Origin: JABCPE02 sp963521545
Lineage (GTDB): Bacteria; Bacteroidota; Bacteroidia; Flavobacteriales; Weeksellaceae
Direction of reading: 5' to 3'
DNA: 23,878 nucleotides
Assembly (NCBI GenBank): GCA_963521545.1
Contig: CAUQVP010000017.1
Coordinates: forward strand, 1-23,878
Under the pieces are notes generated by a model. The model saw nothing but the letters and a program-made list of their open reading frames with translations, did no database searches and was not told where the DNA came from. Positions 1-7,698 of this stretch are shown here, piece after piece (position 1 is the first letter of the stretch; every line of letters begins with the position of its first letter). The position numbers and the translations under genes were made by a program.

Positions 1-84
1 CGTTTACGGTTTTCTAATTATTTTATGGTTTTATTGTGAATTTTTAATAATAAAAACAACACATTTGGAATATTACCCAAAATC

Positions 85-663
85 TCAACTATACAGACTA
101 AAATATGAGACCTTTATGAACCATTGTAAAGAGCTGTAATCATCATTATGATACTCATATTTATTAATATAAAACAAGTATTGAATCGTCACAAAACTCT
201 CATCTTTTAGAGTAGAGTTTATATAGAATTTTCCTTCTTCTTTTTCTACTGTATATATTTTTTTAATCCTTTCCATGCCAAATTTTCTATATATATTCAT
301 GATTTTCTCATCAAGAGTATAAATTTCCTTAGGATTATAAAAGTATTTAATAGGAATCGCTCTTTTAAAATTAAGAACCTCATATAAAAACACTGTATAA
401 GAAGAATTTTGTTTGTAATAGTTTTCGTATATTATCTGTAAATCTTCTATGGAAATCTTTCCTATTTGTTCAGAGTTATGTACTTTGACAAATACATATT
501 CTTTTAATTTCATTACATAAACTTCTACAGTTTGCTCAGTGGTATTTCCTTTTTTTGAGGAAGATGTAAAGTTTTCAATACTATCTAATGAAAATAAATC
601 ATCATTTCCAGAACAAGACATTAATAATAATACAATTAGGATTTTTAATCTATTCAAATACAT
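85..663 (-). CDS. putative lipoprotein, possible immunity-cluster member
   Basis: I recognise no family for this 192-residue protein. It begins with a short lipoprotein signal: a charged N terminus, a hydrophobic stretch and the lipobox LLMSC, so Cys17 is the likely lipidated residue after cleavage by signal peptidase II. The mature N terminus (SGNDD) has acidic residues at +4/+5. In Bacteroidota, acidic residues just after the cysteine can act as a surface-export signal, so outer-leaflet display is possible but unproven. The rest is soluble, rich in Tyr, Lys and Ile, without further membrane spans. It is the last gene of a minus-strand cluster and starts 4 bases after the stop of the preceding gene, so the two are probably cotranscribed. 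Its role is unknown; the neighbourhood suggests immunity or a cell-envelope function. Confidence 0.7.
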   Translation of the reverse strand: MYLNRLKILIVLLLMSCSGNDDLFSLDSIENFTSSSKKGNTTEQTVEVYVMKLKEYVFVKVHNSEQIGKISIEDLQIIYENYYKQNSSYTVFLYEVLNFKRAIPIKYFYNPKEIYTLDEKIMNIYRKFGMERIKKIYTVEKEEGKFYINSTLKDESFVTIQYLFYINKYEYHNDDYSSLQWFIKVSYFSLYS

Positions 664-667
664 AATA

Positions 668-925
668 TCAATTACTAATAATATTTAATAATAAACTCCT
701 ATTTAGAACATAAGTACAGCACCATACATTATCAACTTCCTTTATTCTGACAGGATTTTCTTCTTCATAAGTATCCAATAACTTTTTATACCTTATCTCA
801 TCTAAAAATATTTTGGATTTATCTTCAGCCCATATTTTTATAGCCAATTCCAAACTATCTGATTTACACTGACTAATATAAGTCCCTCCTCTATATTCCG
901 CAATGAAAGTATATATTTTATTCAT
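668..925 (-). CDS. small hypothetical protein, immunity-like
   Basis: This 85-residue cytosolic protein has no signal peptide and no membrane span. Its N terminus (YTFIAEYRGGTYISQ, then a helix containing IKIWAEDK) reads as a beta-strand pair followed by a helix. I recall similar openings in small flavobacterial proteins near polymorphic-toxin immunity genes, but I cannot name a Pfam family. Two adjacent cysteines (VWCCTY) lie near the C terminus. It is followed 4 bases later by a lipoprotein gene and preceded by a short spacer holding the repeat seen elsewhere in this cluster (945-967). An immunity role is inferred only from composition and position. Confidence 0.6.
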   Translation of the reverse strand: MNKIYTFIAEYRGGTYISQCKSDSLELAIKIWAEDKSKIFLDEIRYKKLLDTYEEENPVRIKEVDNVWCCTYVLNRSLLLNIISN

Positions 926-971
926 TTTTTCTTTTGTTTTTTTATTTTAATAATCTGGAATATTATCGTAG

Positions 972-1364
972 CTATTTACATTTTTCTATTTCCTGCGAAA
1001 TTTCTTTGGAAAATGTTACTATTCCATTTAAATCTGTCTGAAACGAAAAATTAATAGAATTCATATAGCTTTCATCATACATTTTTCCCTCTACGGCGAT
1101 GGCTCCTATATCGTTGATACTGAAAACTATCTCTATTGTTTCATCTATATTTTGAAAGAAAAATTTTCTTATTTTATATTCGCTCAAATCCTTTAAATTC
1201 CTCGTTAAATCCTCTAAATCAGACCTTTCAATATCCAAATTCTCTTCAGAAACCATAGTTTCCGTAGAAATACGCACCTTCATTTTGACGAAAACAGGCT
1301 CTTCTTTATTCAGCCTGACTATATCCGAAAATTTTATTTTTCCTTGGTTATCCTTTAAAATCAT
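972..1364 (-). CDS. WapI-like immunity protein (probable)
   Basis: A 130-residue cytosolic protein with no signal or membrane segment. The arrangement resembles the WapI-type immunity family as I remember it: an N-terminal strand region; VFVKMKVRIS near residues 24-33; a helix with SDLEDLTRNLKDL near residues 48-60; then alternating strands (IEIVFSIND, GAIAVEGKMYD, NSINFSFQTD); and a final helix FSKEISQEIEK. Such proteins neutralise the C-terminal toxin domains of WapA/Rhs-type proteins in the cytoplasm. No toxin gene lies next to it, so it would be an orphan immunity gene. The assignment rests on strand and helix pattern rather than a catalytic motif. A profile search against the WapI family would decide it. 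Confidence 0.55.
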   Translation of the reverse strand: MILKDNQGKIKFSDIVRLNKEEPVFVKMKVRISTETMVSEENLDIERSDLEDLTRNLKDLSEYKIRKFFFQNIDETIEIVFSINDIGAIAVEGKMYDESYMNSINFSFQTDLNGIVTFSKEISQEIEKCK

Positions 1365-1392
1365 ACTAAATCACCTTTAAAAACACTGATTA

Positions 1393-1893
1393 TCATCTAT
1401 ATTTAAAATCTTTATATACTTTATTCTCTATCTTTCCATTTTTTAAAATATAGAAATAGTCGTATGTTTCATCAACATCTTCATCCATTTCATCAACATC
1501 TTCATCCATTTCATCAACATCTTTTTCTATACTTTTAGGATAAGACTTGTATTCTTTATTGTATTTTATTTTTATTATATCCTTTATTTGGTCTATTTTT
1601 TTAGGAAAAGCGTAGAAAAAAATTTTAAACCCATCCATTTCCGTTTGTCCTATACAATGCTCCTCAAAACCATCCAATTTTTCAAAAGAATACAGCTCTA
1701 CTTTTATGCGATTCTTTTCGTGCACAAAAGCCACAGACAGAGTATCATTTTTACTGGTGCCTATGCTGGCGCCTTCCCGCTCATAAAACGCTCTAATAAT
1801 AGATTTAAATTCTTCTTTTTTTATCTCTATATTATTAGGATTTTTTTCACAGCTCATCAGCAATAAAACAAATAGTATAATTATTCTTTTCAT
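1393..1893 (-). CDS. putative lipoprotein with acidic heptapeptide repeat
   Basis: A 166-residue protein of unknown family. The N terminus is a typical short lipoprotein signal ending in LLLMSC, with Cys15 as the predicted lipidated residue. The middle part is mixed alpha/beta. Near the C terminus the unit VDEMDED is present two full times and then partially (VDETYDY), giving a highly acidic stretch encoded by an in-frame 21-bp tandem DNA repeat (1470-1522). Changes in copy number would keep the frame and lengthen or shorten the acidic segment. The gene lies between the WapI-like gene and a membrane-protein gene in the same minus-strand cluster. No function can be assigned. Confidence 0.68.
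   Translation of the reverse strand: MKRIIILFVLLLMSCEKNPNNIEIKKEEFKSIIRAFYEREGASIGTSKNDTLSVAFVHEKNRIKVELYSFEKLDGFEEHCIGQTEMDGFKIFFYAFPKKIDQIKDIIKIKYNKEYKSYPKSIEKDVDEMDEDVDEMDEDVDETYDYFYILKNGKIENKVYKDFKYR
1470..1522 (-). repeat. 21-bp in-frame tandem repeat
   Basis: Two exact copies of a 21-base unit lie at 1470-1490 and 1491-1511, followed by about half of a third copy (1512-1522). They encode the heptapeptide VDEMDED inside the lipoprotein gene at 1393-1893. The copies are identical at the DNA level, so the expansion is recent or kept uniform by slippage or recombination. Confidence 0.9.
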
Positions 1894-1936
1894 ATTATTT
1901 CTTTTTAATTTTGGTTTTTATTATAATCTAAGAACT

Positions 1937-2278
1937 TTACCGCTTGCCTTGTTCTTTCTGGTATTTATAAATAACATAAATCATATATATAAATATTGAT
2001 GAAAATAACAATACAACGGCTATGTTTTTAATATCATGCAACATGATTAGTATGTACAAAATCTCTGCCTGTAATAATAATGTCATTCCTAATAATATGA
2101 TCTTCAATATTATTTTATCCAATGCAATAAAAATTGCAGACACAAAATTAAATAAGACCACACCAAAATATTTTTGTGTTTCTGTATCTTTTAAATCAAT
2201 ATTATGTCCTGATGCCCCATATATGACTATTAGAAAAGCATTTAATAATAGTATTAGCAATATCAGTTTTGTTTTCAT
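1937..2278 (-). CDS. small multi-pass membrane protein
   Basis: A 113-residue, very hydrophobic protein of unknown family. About four membrane segments are visible: residues 4-22 (LILLILLLNAFLIVIYGA), about 37-55 (FGVVLFNFVSAIFIA), about 58-82 (KIILLGMTLLLQAEILYILIM) and about 85-106 (NIAVVLLFSSIFIYMIYVIY). The C terminus is basic (YKYQKEQGKR). The only soluble loop of note lies between segments 1 and 2 (GHNIDLKDTETQKYF). Small integral-membrane immunity proteins that protect against pore-forming or membrane-acting toxins look like this, and the neighbours fit that reading, but nothing specific identifies it. Confidence 0.6.
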   Translation of the reverse strand: MKTKLILLILLLNAFLIVIYGASGHNIDLKDTETQKYFGVVLFNFVSAIFIALDKIILKIILLGMTLLLQAEILYILIMLHDIKNIAVVLLFSSIFIYMIYVIYKYQKEQGKR

Positions 2279-2412
2279 TGTTTATTCTTCTTTTGTTGTT
2301 GATAAATCCCCAAAATTTCTTCCTATTTGCTACATATATTTAATAAAATATTATACTTAATAATGAGCGTTTCATTGTTTTTTTACTTTAATAATCTGGA
2401 ACATTACCAATA

Positions 2413-2775
2413 TTACTCTTCAGATCTATAAAAGTTTAAAACTTCTCCTGTATTCTTATTTATATTAATATATGCTTTACAAAATCTACAATTTAATTTT
2501 ATTACTGTTTTCCAGACTTTTTCATTTGCTATTAAACTTATTTGATATGGTTTAAGCTCTTCTGCATCAACAGAATATCGTTTATTTATCAATATATCAA
2601 TATATTTTATTAGTGTCTCTTCATCAGGTATTACATCTGTTCCATACCGTTCTATTATTGTGCAAGGCAACTCATCTATTCGTCTTTTTTTATCATTGCA
2701 GGGTTTATTCTTTCCTTGCTGTGCTAATAATAATGCTGGTAACATACATATTAATAATAAAAATTTCTTTTTCAT
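2413..2775 (-). CDS. NTF2-fold immunity protein, exported
   Basis: A 120-residue protein with a cleavable signal peptide (MKKKFLLLICMLPALLLAQQ), so it probably acts in the periplasm. The mature part matches my memory of the NTF2-fold immunity family found next to Rhs/polymorphic toxins: a VIPDEETLIKYIDILI helix with the conserved P-D-E-E-T start; a middle YSVDAEELKPYQISLIANEKVW segment; and the ending AYININKNTGEVLNFY, like the family's characteristic 'I-x-K-x-T-G-x-V-L' hairpin. Two cysteines (NCRFC, about residues 99-102) are extra. The signal peptide suggests protection against a periplasm-acting effector. The flanking spacer at 2386-2408 repeats one found earlier in the cluster. This is the best-supported immunity call in the block. 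Confidence 0.72.
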   Translation of the reverse strand: MKKKFLLLICMLPALLLAQQGKNKPCNDKKRRIDELPCTIIERYGTDVIPDEETLIKYIDILINKRYSVDAEELKPYQISLIANEKVWKTVIKLNCRFCKAYININKNTGEVLNFYRSEE

Positions 2776-2839
2776 TATGATTATCTTTAGTTTATTCTTT
2801 TTTTATTCCTTTGGCAATTTAGGATATTTATAACTCTAT

Positions 2840-3025
2840 CTAATCTAACCCAAGTAATAATTGTATAAAACATATAATAGCTACCATTATTCCTATAATG
2901 ATCACTCCCCATGCTCGGATTAAAACAAAATCAGACCTATTTTCTCTTTTATCTTTTATGATCATTTTATATGCTGCATAAGCCAATATAATCCCACTTA
3001 TTCCAAGTTTAATTCTTGTATCCAT
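2840..3025 (-). CDS. two-span small membrane protein
   Basis: A 61-residue protein with two predicted membrane helices (about residues 5-22 and 37-59), separated by a strongly charged loop (KDKRENRSDF). No family is recognised. It is the promoter-proximal gene of the minus-strand immunity-like cluster, with a candidate promoter just upstream (3056-3085). Coding status is supported by sensible amino-acid composition and by tight packing with its neighbours, but a gene this short could be spurious. Confidence 0.5.
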   Translation of the reverse strand: MDTRIKLGISGIILAYAAYKMIIKDKRENRSDFVLIRAWGVIIIGIMVAIICFIQLLLGLD

Positions 3026-3055
3026 TATTATTTATTTTCTATACCTTTTTCATTA

Positions 3056-3085
3056 CAAATATTTATTTCAAAAAATTCCCATCAA
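3056..3085 (-). promoter_or_regulatory. candidate promoter of the immunity-like cluster
   Basis: On the minus strand, a -7 box AATATTTG (3056-3063; one mismatch to TAnnTTTG) lies about 19 bases downstream of a TTG (-33-like, 3083-3085). It would drive the small membrane protein gene at 2840-3025 and the genes behind it. Confidence 0.4.
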
Positions 3086-3159
3086 TGCCCAAAAACAGCC
3101 CCTGTGCAATTTACAGAAATTTTATTTTGGTTTAAAGCGCTTTTGTAGCGTTTTTTGTT

Positions 3160-3167
3160 TATCTTTG
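3160..3167 (+). promoter_or_regulatory. -7 promoter box
   Basis: TATCTTTG is a perfect match to the Bacteroidota -7 consensus TAnnTTTG, 28 bases before the start codon at 3196. The palindrome AAAGCGCTTT (3134-3143) lies just upstream, in the expected -33 region, and could be an operator. Confidence 0.65.
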
Positions 3168-3195
3168 TCTTGTTTAACATTTAAAATTAAAGAAA

Positions 3196-3468
3196 ATGGA
3201 CACTAATGAACTAAAACAAAAATTCCAAGAACAAATAGAAAACGCTAAAAAAGAACTAGAAATCCTAAAAGGAAAAGCAGAAGAACTTTCTGGTGATGCC
3301 AAAGCAGAACTAGAAGAAAAAAGCAAACTTTTGGAAGCAAAACTAGAAGAGGCCGAAGGAAAATGGGATGAAATAAAAGACCTTGCAGAAGACAAACTAG
3401 ATGATTTAAAATCTGACCTCGGCAAATTCTGGGATTCCGCAAAATCTAAATTAGACGATTTGTTCTAA
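3196..3468 (+). CDS. acidic helical (coiled-coil) protein
   Basis: A 90-residue protein that is almost entirely charged helix, rich in Lys, Glu, Asp, Leu and Ala, with heptad-like spacing of leucines (QKFQEQIENAKKELEILKG, then LEEKSKLLEAKLEEAEG). It has no signal peptide, no membrane segment and no proline. The last part (WDEIKDLAEDKLDDLKSDLG, FWDSAKSKLDDLF) looks amphipathic. Such proteins resemble stress-related YtxH/late-embryogenesis-like helical proteins, but low complexity makes any homology call weak. The gene has its own perfect -7 box and is followed 12 bases later by another small plus-strand gene, so the two may form an operon. The start at 3196 is the first ATG after the promoter. 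Confidence 0.75.
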   Translation: MDTNELKQKFQEQIENAKKELEILKGKAEELSGDAKAELEEKSKLLEAKLEEAEGKWDEIKDLAEDKLDDLKSDLGKFWDSAKSKLDDLF

Positions 3469-3480
3469 ATTATATAATTG

Positions 3481-3723
3481 ATGAGAAATTATAGTTTTAG
3501 AAAACACAAAGAGTTTTCTAAATACATTAAAAGACTAAAATTTATTAGCCAATTTGTTCCTCAAAGTGTGAATGAATTAAGAGTTTCTAGAATTTATAAA
3601 TGGACTAAAAACCATTCCACTATATGCAGTTGCTACCTTTGCTCCAATTCTTTTTCCAAAAAAGACAGAGCTAAGTCAAAGCACCAGCTAAATGAAGAAT
3701 TAAAACTATATTTTGAGTATTAA
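3481..3723 (+). CDS. small conserved basic protein with CxC-x2-C motif
   Basis: An 80-residue basic protein (from ATG at 3481; a TTG codon directly before it is less likely as the start). The core STICSCYLCSNSFSKKDR carries three closely spaced cysteines. I recall a widespread Bacteroidota family of short basic proteins with a CSCxMCGNPR-type motif, and this looks like a variant lacking the usual G-N-P-R. Three cysteines could bind a metal, perhaps with a histidine (His38 or His60), or contact nucleic acid; the basic N terminus (RNYSFRKHKEF) fits the latter. No function is known to me. It ends at a strong hairpin that also terminates purL on the opposite strand. Confidence 0.65.
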   Translation: MRNYSFRKHKEFSKYIKRLKFISQFVPQSVNELRVSRIYKWTKNHSTICSCYLCSNSFSKKDRAKSKHQLNEELKLYFEY

Positions 3724-3753
3724 AAAAACACCTCCTTTTCAGAGGTGTTTTTT
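3722..3753. terminator. bidirectional rho-independent terminator
   Basis: A run of A, the stem AAACACCTC (3726-3734), a 7-base loop, GAGGTGTTT (3742-3750) and a run of T. The A and T runs on either side make it functional in both directions. It overlaps the stop codon of the plus-strand gene at 3481-3723 and lies just past the end of purL on the minus strand. Confidence 0.9.
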
Positions 3754-3775
3754 ATATTTATGTAGTCCTATTTTC

Positions 3776-6700
3776 CTACTTAAAATACTCCACTCCATTC
3801 TTGAAAATATTGTGGTAGTTGGCAGTTGGGATATTTTTCAGCAGTCCTTCCGCGAAGCGCTCTGGATGCCCCATTCTTCCGAATATTTTTCCGCTTCGGC
3901 TGGTAATTCCCTCTATTCCAAAGAGCGAATTATTCGGATTATACGGCATTCCGTGAGCTATTTTCCCTTCAAAATCAATGTATTGGGTAGCTATCTGCCC
4001 ATTTTTATAGAGTTCTGTCAGCACCTCCTCGCTCGCCATGAAACGCCCCTCTCCGTGGGAAATCGGGATGGTATACACCTCGTTTTTCATGCCTTTCAGC
4101 CACGGCGAATCATCATTCACCACCTTCACATCCACCATTTGGGAAATATGGCGCCCTATCGCGTTGTGAGCGAGCGTAGGCGAGTTTTCATCCAAATCTC
4201 TTATCTCCCCATACGGCAGAAGTCCAGATTTTACCAAGGCTTGGAAGCCGTTACATATCCCCAGAATCATCCCGTCACGCTCCAAAAGACGATGAACAGC
4301 TGATTTCATTTGTTCGTTTTTAAGAACATTGACAATGAATTTCGCTGAACCATCTGGCTCGTCCCCTGCGGAAAATCCTCCTGAGAAAACAAGAATTTGA
4401 GACTGGTCTATTTCCTTTGTCCAAGCCTCTATACTCTCCTCCAAAAGGCTTTTGGTAAGGTTAATGAGCGGCAACGAAGTCACCTCTGCTCCCTCTTTTC
4501 GGAAAGCATTTTGGGTTTCGTATTCGCAGTTCGTTCCTGGGAAAATCGGCGCGAAAACTCTTGGTTTTGTGATGTTATGTTTCTTGATAATGATATTTTT
4601 AGGACTTGTAGAATTCAGCTTTTCATCGATGTTGATTTCTATTCTGTCTGGCTCGGCAGTTGGGAAAAGATTTTCAAAAGTCTGCGTATAAGCTGAAAGC
4701 AATTTACCAAGGTCAAACGCTTTTTTATTGATTACCAAAGTTTTTCCTTCGGTCACTTTTCCTATTTCATGAAGTTGGGAATGAGCCAGTTCCGTTTTAC
4801 TTTCGATGATAAAACCACCGATGTTTTTCTCTAAAATCTGGTTTTCTGCAAGTTCCACCTCTGCACCGAGATGATTTCCAAAACACATTTTTGCCAATGA
4901 AACTGCCGCTCCGCCGTCTTTTATGGTCTTTACAGAAACGATGTTTCCTGCTTTTATCTGCTGATGAACGAAATCAAAAACCTCTTTCAAAGTTTCATAA
5001 TCTGGCAGTCCATTTTCTTTATTTTGATGATAAAAATGATAAATATTATTTCCAACTTCCTTAAACTCTGGCGAAATAATATGCTTTTTCTGCCCATCTG
5101 CACAAGCGAAGGAAATCAATGTCGGCGGTACATTCAGATTTTGGTAAGTTCCACTCATAGAGTCTTTCCCTCCGATGGCCGCCAGCCCGAAATTCATCTG
5201 CGCATCATAAGCCCCAAGGAGCGATGCCAGCGGTTTGCCCCATTTTTCTGGGTTTTGACCTAATTTTTCAAAATATTCCTGAAAGCTCAATCGGATTTTT
5301 CTATAATCACCGCCCATAGCTACGATTTTCGCCACGGACTCCACCACAGCATCTGCTGCCCCTATCAGGGAGTTTTGCGAAGATATTTCGGCATCAAAGC
5401 CCCACGCTGCCAGAGATACCGTTTCCACATTTTTCGCGTCCAAAACAGGCAGTGTCTGCACGCTTCCCTCCATCTCGGTAATCTGGTGTTTTCCGCCCAA
5501 AGGCATAGCCACCGTAGTCGCACCGACTGAAGAGTCAAACATCTCCAACAAGCCTTTTTGAGAGGCTGTATTTTTATCCGAAAGTATTCTGATGAGGTTT
5601 TCTTCGTTAAATATTTCTGACTGATTTTCAAGTCTTTGAAGATGAGAAATTTCGGCATTTTGAGATTTTGCACAGCCGTTGGAATTTAGAAACCCTCGGC
5701 TCAAATCTACTATTTTAGCTCCTTTCCAGAACATCTGCATTCTGCCCGAATCGGTAACTTTCGCTACCTCCACAGCTTTGATATTTTCTCTTTCACAGAA
5801 ATGGATAAATTGGTTTTTATCCTTGGCATCCACCACCACAGCGATACGCTCCTGCGATTCGGAAATGGCAAGCTCTGTTCCGTTCAGTCCCTCGTATTTC
5901 AAAGGTAAAATATCCAAATCAATCTCCAAAGAATCGGCAATTTCACCGATAGCCACAGAAACTCCACCCGCGCCGAAATCATTAGATTTCTTTATCAAAG
6001 TGGTAACTTCTGGGTTACGGAAAAGCCTTTGGATTTTTCTCTCTTCCACGGCATTCCCTTTCTGAACTTCGGTAGAAAGCGTATGTATAGAGGTCTCGTC
6101 CTGCTCCTTGGAAGAACCTGTAGCGCCGCCTACGCCATCTCGCCCTGTGGCACCGCCAAGCAAAATCACGATGTCGCCATTCTGTGGTTTTTCGCGTTTT
6201 ACCCAAGTTTTAGGAACTGCACCAACCACGAAACCTACCTCCATTCTCTTCGCTCTGTAGCCTTCGTGATAGATTTCATTGACCATCGTAGTGGCAAGGC
6301 CTATCTGATTTCCGTAAGAAGAATATCCATTCGCTGCCTGCTTTGTGATGGTTCTCTGTGGAAGTTTTCCCTGCAAAGTAGCAGAAACAGGCTCTAGAAC
6401 ATCCGCCGCACCGCTCAGACGCATCGCCTGATATACAAAAGCACGCCCAGAAAGCGGATCACGGATAGCGCCACCAAGACAGGTAGAAGCACCACCAAAA
6501 GGCTCTATTTCAGTAGGGTGATTGTGCGTTTCGTTTTTGAAAAGAAGATACCAAGGCTCTTTTTTACCGTCAAATTCGGCTTCTATTTCTATCGTGCAGG
6601 CATTGATTTCATCAGAAACTACAAGGTTTTCTAATTTACCTGTTTTATGGAAATATCTGGCGCAGACCGTTGCCAAATCCATGAGCGAAATCGGTTTCGC

Positions 6701-7465
6701 TTCTCTTCCTAAGAACTTTCTTTTTTCTAAATAATCGGCGAAAATTTTATCTAAAGTTTCTTTAAACTCGCCTTTGAACTGAATGTCTTTCAGCTCGGTT
6801 TCAAAAGTGGTATGACGGCAGTGGTCACTCCAGTAAGTGTCCAAAACTTTGAGCTCGGTCTCGGTAGGATTTCGGTTCTCTGATTGGAAATAATTTTGAA
6901 TAAATAGCAAATCATCAAACCCAAAAGCAAAACCGTGCTGCTTGTAGAATTGCTCTAGCTCGGCCTCATTAAAACCGATAAAACCTTCATGAACAATCAC
7001 AGGAGTTGGTTTTTCCTGCGCAGGGATTTCTAGTTTGGACAAATCTTTTTCTCTACTCTCTACCTTGTTGATAAGCAAGTCTTTAACCTTATCCAAATCC
7101 GCGGAAGAAATGCCCTTTATCTCGATGAGTTTTCCGCTTCGTACGGCAGCATTGTCTGTTCCTGTAAGCAGAGAAATGCACTGCTCCGCCGAATCTGCCC
7201 TTTGGTCATACTGCCCAGGGAGAAATTCTGTAGCGAAATACTGCTCTGTTGCCGGATTTTCTGTGTGAATGATATCTGTAACTGGGTCTGCGAAAACACT
7301 ACCTACCGTTTTGGAAAAATCACTTTCGGACAGCCCAAAAACATCATAAATATTATAAACTTTTACATTCTCTACTTTGGGAAGAATGCTTTTGATTTCA
7401 GTTAGAATTTTAGGACTTTCTACATCGAAAATCCCTTTTTTCTCTACGAAGATTCTCTTTTTCAT
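3776..7465 (-). CDS. purL: phosphoribosylformylglycinamidine synthase, single-chain
   Basis: Catalyses the ATP- and glutamine-dependent conversion of FGAR to FGAM, the fourth step of de novo purine synthesis. At 1229 residues it is the large one-chain form (PurS-like, PurL and PurQ parts in one protein), as in E. coli (about 1295 residues). Visible landmarks are the linker/FGAM-synthase motif YWSDHCRHTTF (211-221), the ATP-binding core NETHNHPTEIEPFGG (311-325) and the second-half repeat containing GGKDSMSGTY. The C-terminal class-I glutamine amidotransferase domain (from about 967) has nucleophile Cys1071 in GICNGFQ, His1137 in HGEGRF, and the His1200/Glu1202 pair in HPER. All key residues are intact. 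It is transcribed alone from a good -7 box 26 bases upstream (7491-7498) and ends at a shared terminator. The antisense strand has several open frames, which I regard as shadows. Confidence 0.98.
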   Translation of the reverse strand: MKKRIFVEKKGIFDVESPKILTEIKSILPKVENVKVYNIYDVFGLSESDFSKTVGSVFADPVTDIIHTENPATEQYFATEFLPGQYDQRADSAEQCISLLTGTDNAAVRSGKLIEIKGISSADLDKVKDLLINKVESREKDLSKLEIPAQEKPTPVIVHEGFIGFNEAELEQFYKQHGFAFGFDDLLFIQNYFQSENRNPTETELKVLDTYWSDHCRHTTFETELKDIQFKGEFKETLDKIFADYLEKRKFLGREAKPISLMDLATVCARYFHKTGKLENLVVSDEINACTIEIEAEFDGKKEPWYLLFKNETHNHPTEIEPFGGASTCLGGAIRDPLSGRAFVYQAMRLSGAADVLEPVSATLQGKLPQRTITKQAANGYSSYGNQIGLATTMVNEIYHEGYRAKRMEVGFVVGAVPKTWVKREKPQNGDIVILLGGATGRDGVGGATGSSKEQDETSIHTLSTEVQKGNAVEERKIQRLFRNPEVTTLIKKSNDFGAGGVSVAIGEIADSLEIDLDILPLKYEGLNGTELAISESQERIAVVVDAKDKNQFIHFCERENIKAVEVAKVTDSGRMQMFWKGAKIVDLSRGFLNSNGCAKSQNAEISHLQRLENQSEIFNEENLIRILSDKNTASQKGLLEMFDSSVGATTVAMPLGGKHQITEMEGSVQTLPVLDAKNVETVSLAAWGFDAEISSQNSLIGAADAVVESVAKIVAMGGDYRKIRLSFQEYFEKLGQNPEKWGKPLASLLGAYDAQMNFGLAAIGGKDSMSGTYQNLNVPPTLISFACADGQKKHIISPEFKEVGNNIYHFYHQNKENGLPDYETLKEVFDFVHQQIKAGNIVSVKTIKDGGAAVSLAKMCFGNHLGAEVELAENQILEKNIGGFIIESKTELAHSQLHEIGKVTEGKTLVINKKAFDLGKLLSAYTQTFENLFPTAEPDRIEINIDEKLNSTSPKNIIIKKHNITKPRVFAPIFPGTNCEYETQNAFRKEGAEVTSLPLINLTKSLLEESIEAWTKEIDQSQILVFSGGFSAGDEPDGSAKFIVNVLKNEQMKSAVHRLLERDGMILGICNGFQALVKSGLLPYGEIRDLDENSPTLAHNAIGRHISQMVDVKVVNDDSPWLKGMKNEVYTIPISHGEGRFMASEEVLTELYKNGQIATQYIDFEGKIAHGMPYNPNNSLFGIEGITSRSGKIFGRMGHPERFAEGLLKNIPTANYHNIFKNGVEYFK

Positions 7466-7490
7466 TTTTTAGTTATTATAGGGAGTTCTG

Positions 7491-7498
7491 CAAATTTA
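7491..7498 (-). promoter_or_regulatory. -7 promoter box of purL
   Basis: On the minus strand this reads TAAATTTG, a perfect TAnnTTTG match, 26 bases before the purL start codon. I saw no clear purine operator or riboswitch in the short leader. Confidence 0.65.
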
Positions 7499-7521
7499 CA
7501 TTTTATCCACTAAAATAACTA

Positions 7522-7683
7522 CTACAAAAAGGAATAATTATCAATGATTTTTTTAAGTTTTTTCTGCTCTGTCTTAGTAGGCGTTTCCCATTTTGTAATC
7601 TGAACTACCAAAGCATCACATTTCAAAAAAACAAAACTGCTTTGAACATCTATCCAAAACAGTTTTTCCTTTCCACAATCCAT
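7522..7683 (-). CDS. small hypothetical protein (53 residues)
   Basis: A short ORF starting ATG at 7683 with AAGGA just upstream, 15 bases after the stop of the gene at 7699-7908. It encodes MDCGKEKLFWIDVQSSFVFL and continues through CDALVVQITKWETPTKTEQKK to a basic helix (KKLKKIIDNYSFL). The alternation of strands (FWIDVQSSFVFLKC, ALVVQITKWE) followed by a Lys-rich helix is protein-like, and it fills an otherwise empty gap before the purL promoter. The overlapping frame is less convincing because its composition is poor. No family is recognised. It may be the second gene of a two-gene unit with the 69-residue protein upstream. Confidence is limited by length. Confidence 0.5.
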   Translation of the reverse strand: MDCGKEKLFWIDVQSSFVFLKCDALVVQITKWETPTKTEQKKLKKIIDNYSFL

Positions 7684-7698
7684 TGTCCTTGCAATATT

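Larger units (their letters stand above)
945..2408 (-). repeat. dispersed spacer repeat between cassettes
   Basis: The spacers at 945-967 and 2386-2408 share TTTAATAATCTGGAA-C/T-ATTA-C/T-C, and a shorter version (TTTGGAATATTACCC) lies at 64-78. All three sit just downstream of a gene's stop, or at the end of a cassette, on the minus strand. Their recurrence suggests the cluster grew by duplication or by homologous insertion of cassettes at these points. The coordinates span the two best copies. Confidence 0.6.

Noticed and set aside
3174..3442. Ser/Phe- or Leu-rich minus-strand frames opposite the helical protein
   Set aside because: They are mirror images of Lys/Glu-rich coding sequence; the plus-strand gene has a perfect promoter box.
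3713..7405. Several open plus-strand frames of 60-196 codons opposite purL
   Set aside because: They lie entirely antisense to an intact, strongly conserved enzyme, have unnatural composition (Ser-, Phe- and Cys-rich) and no promoters.
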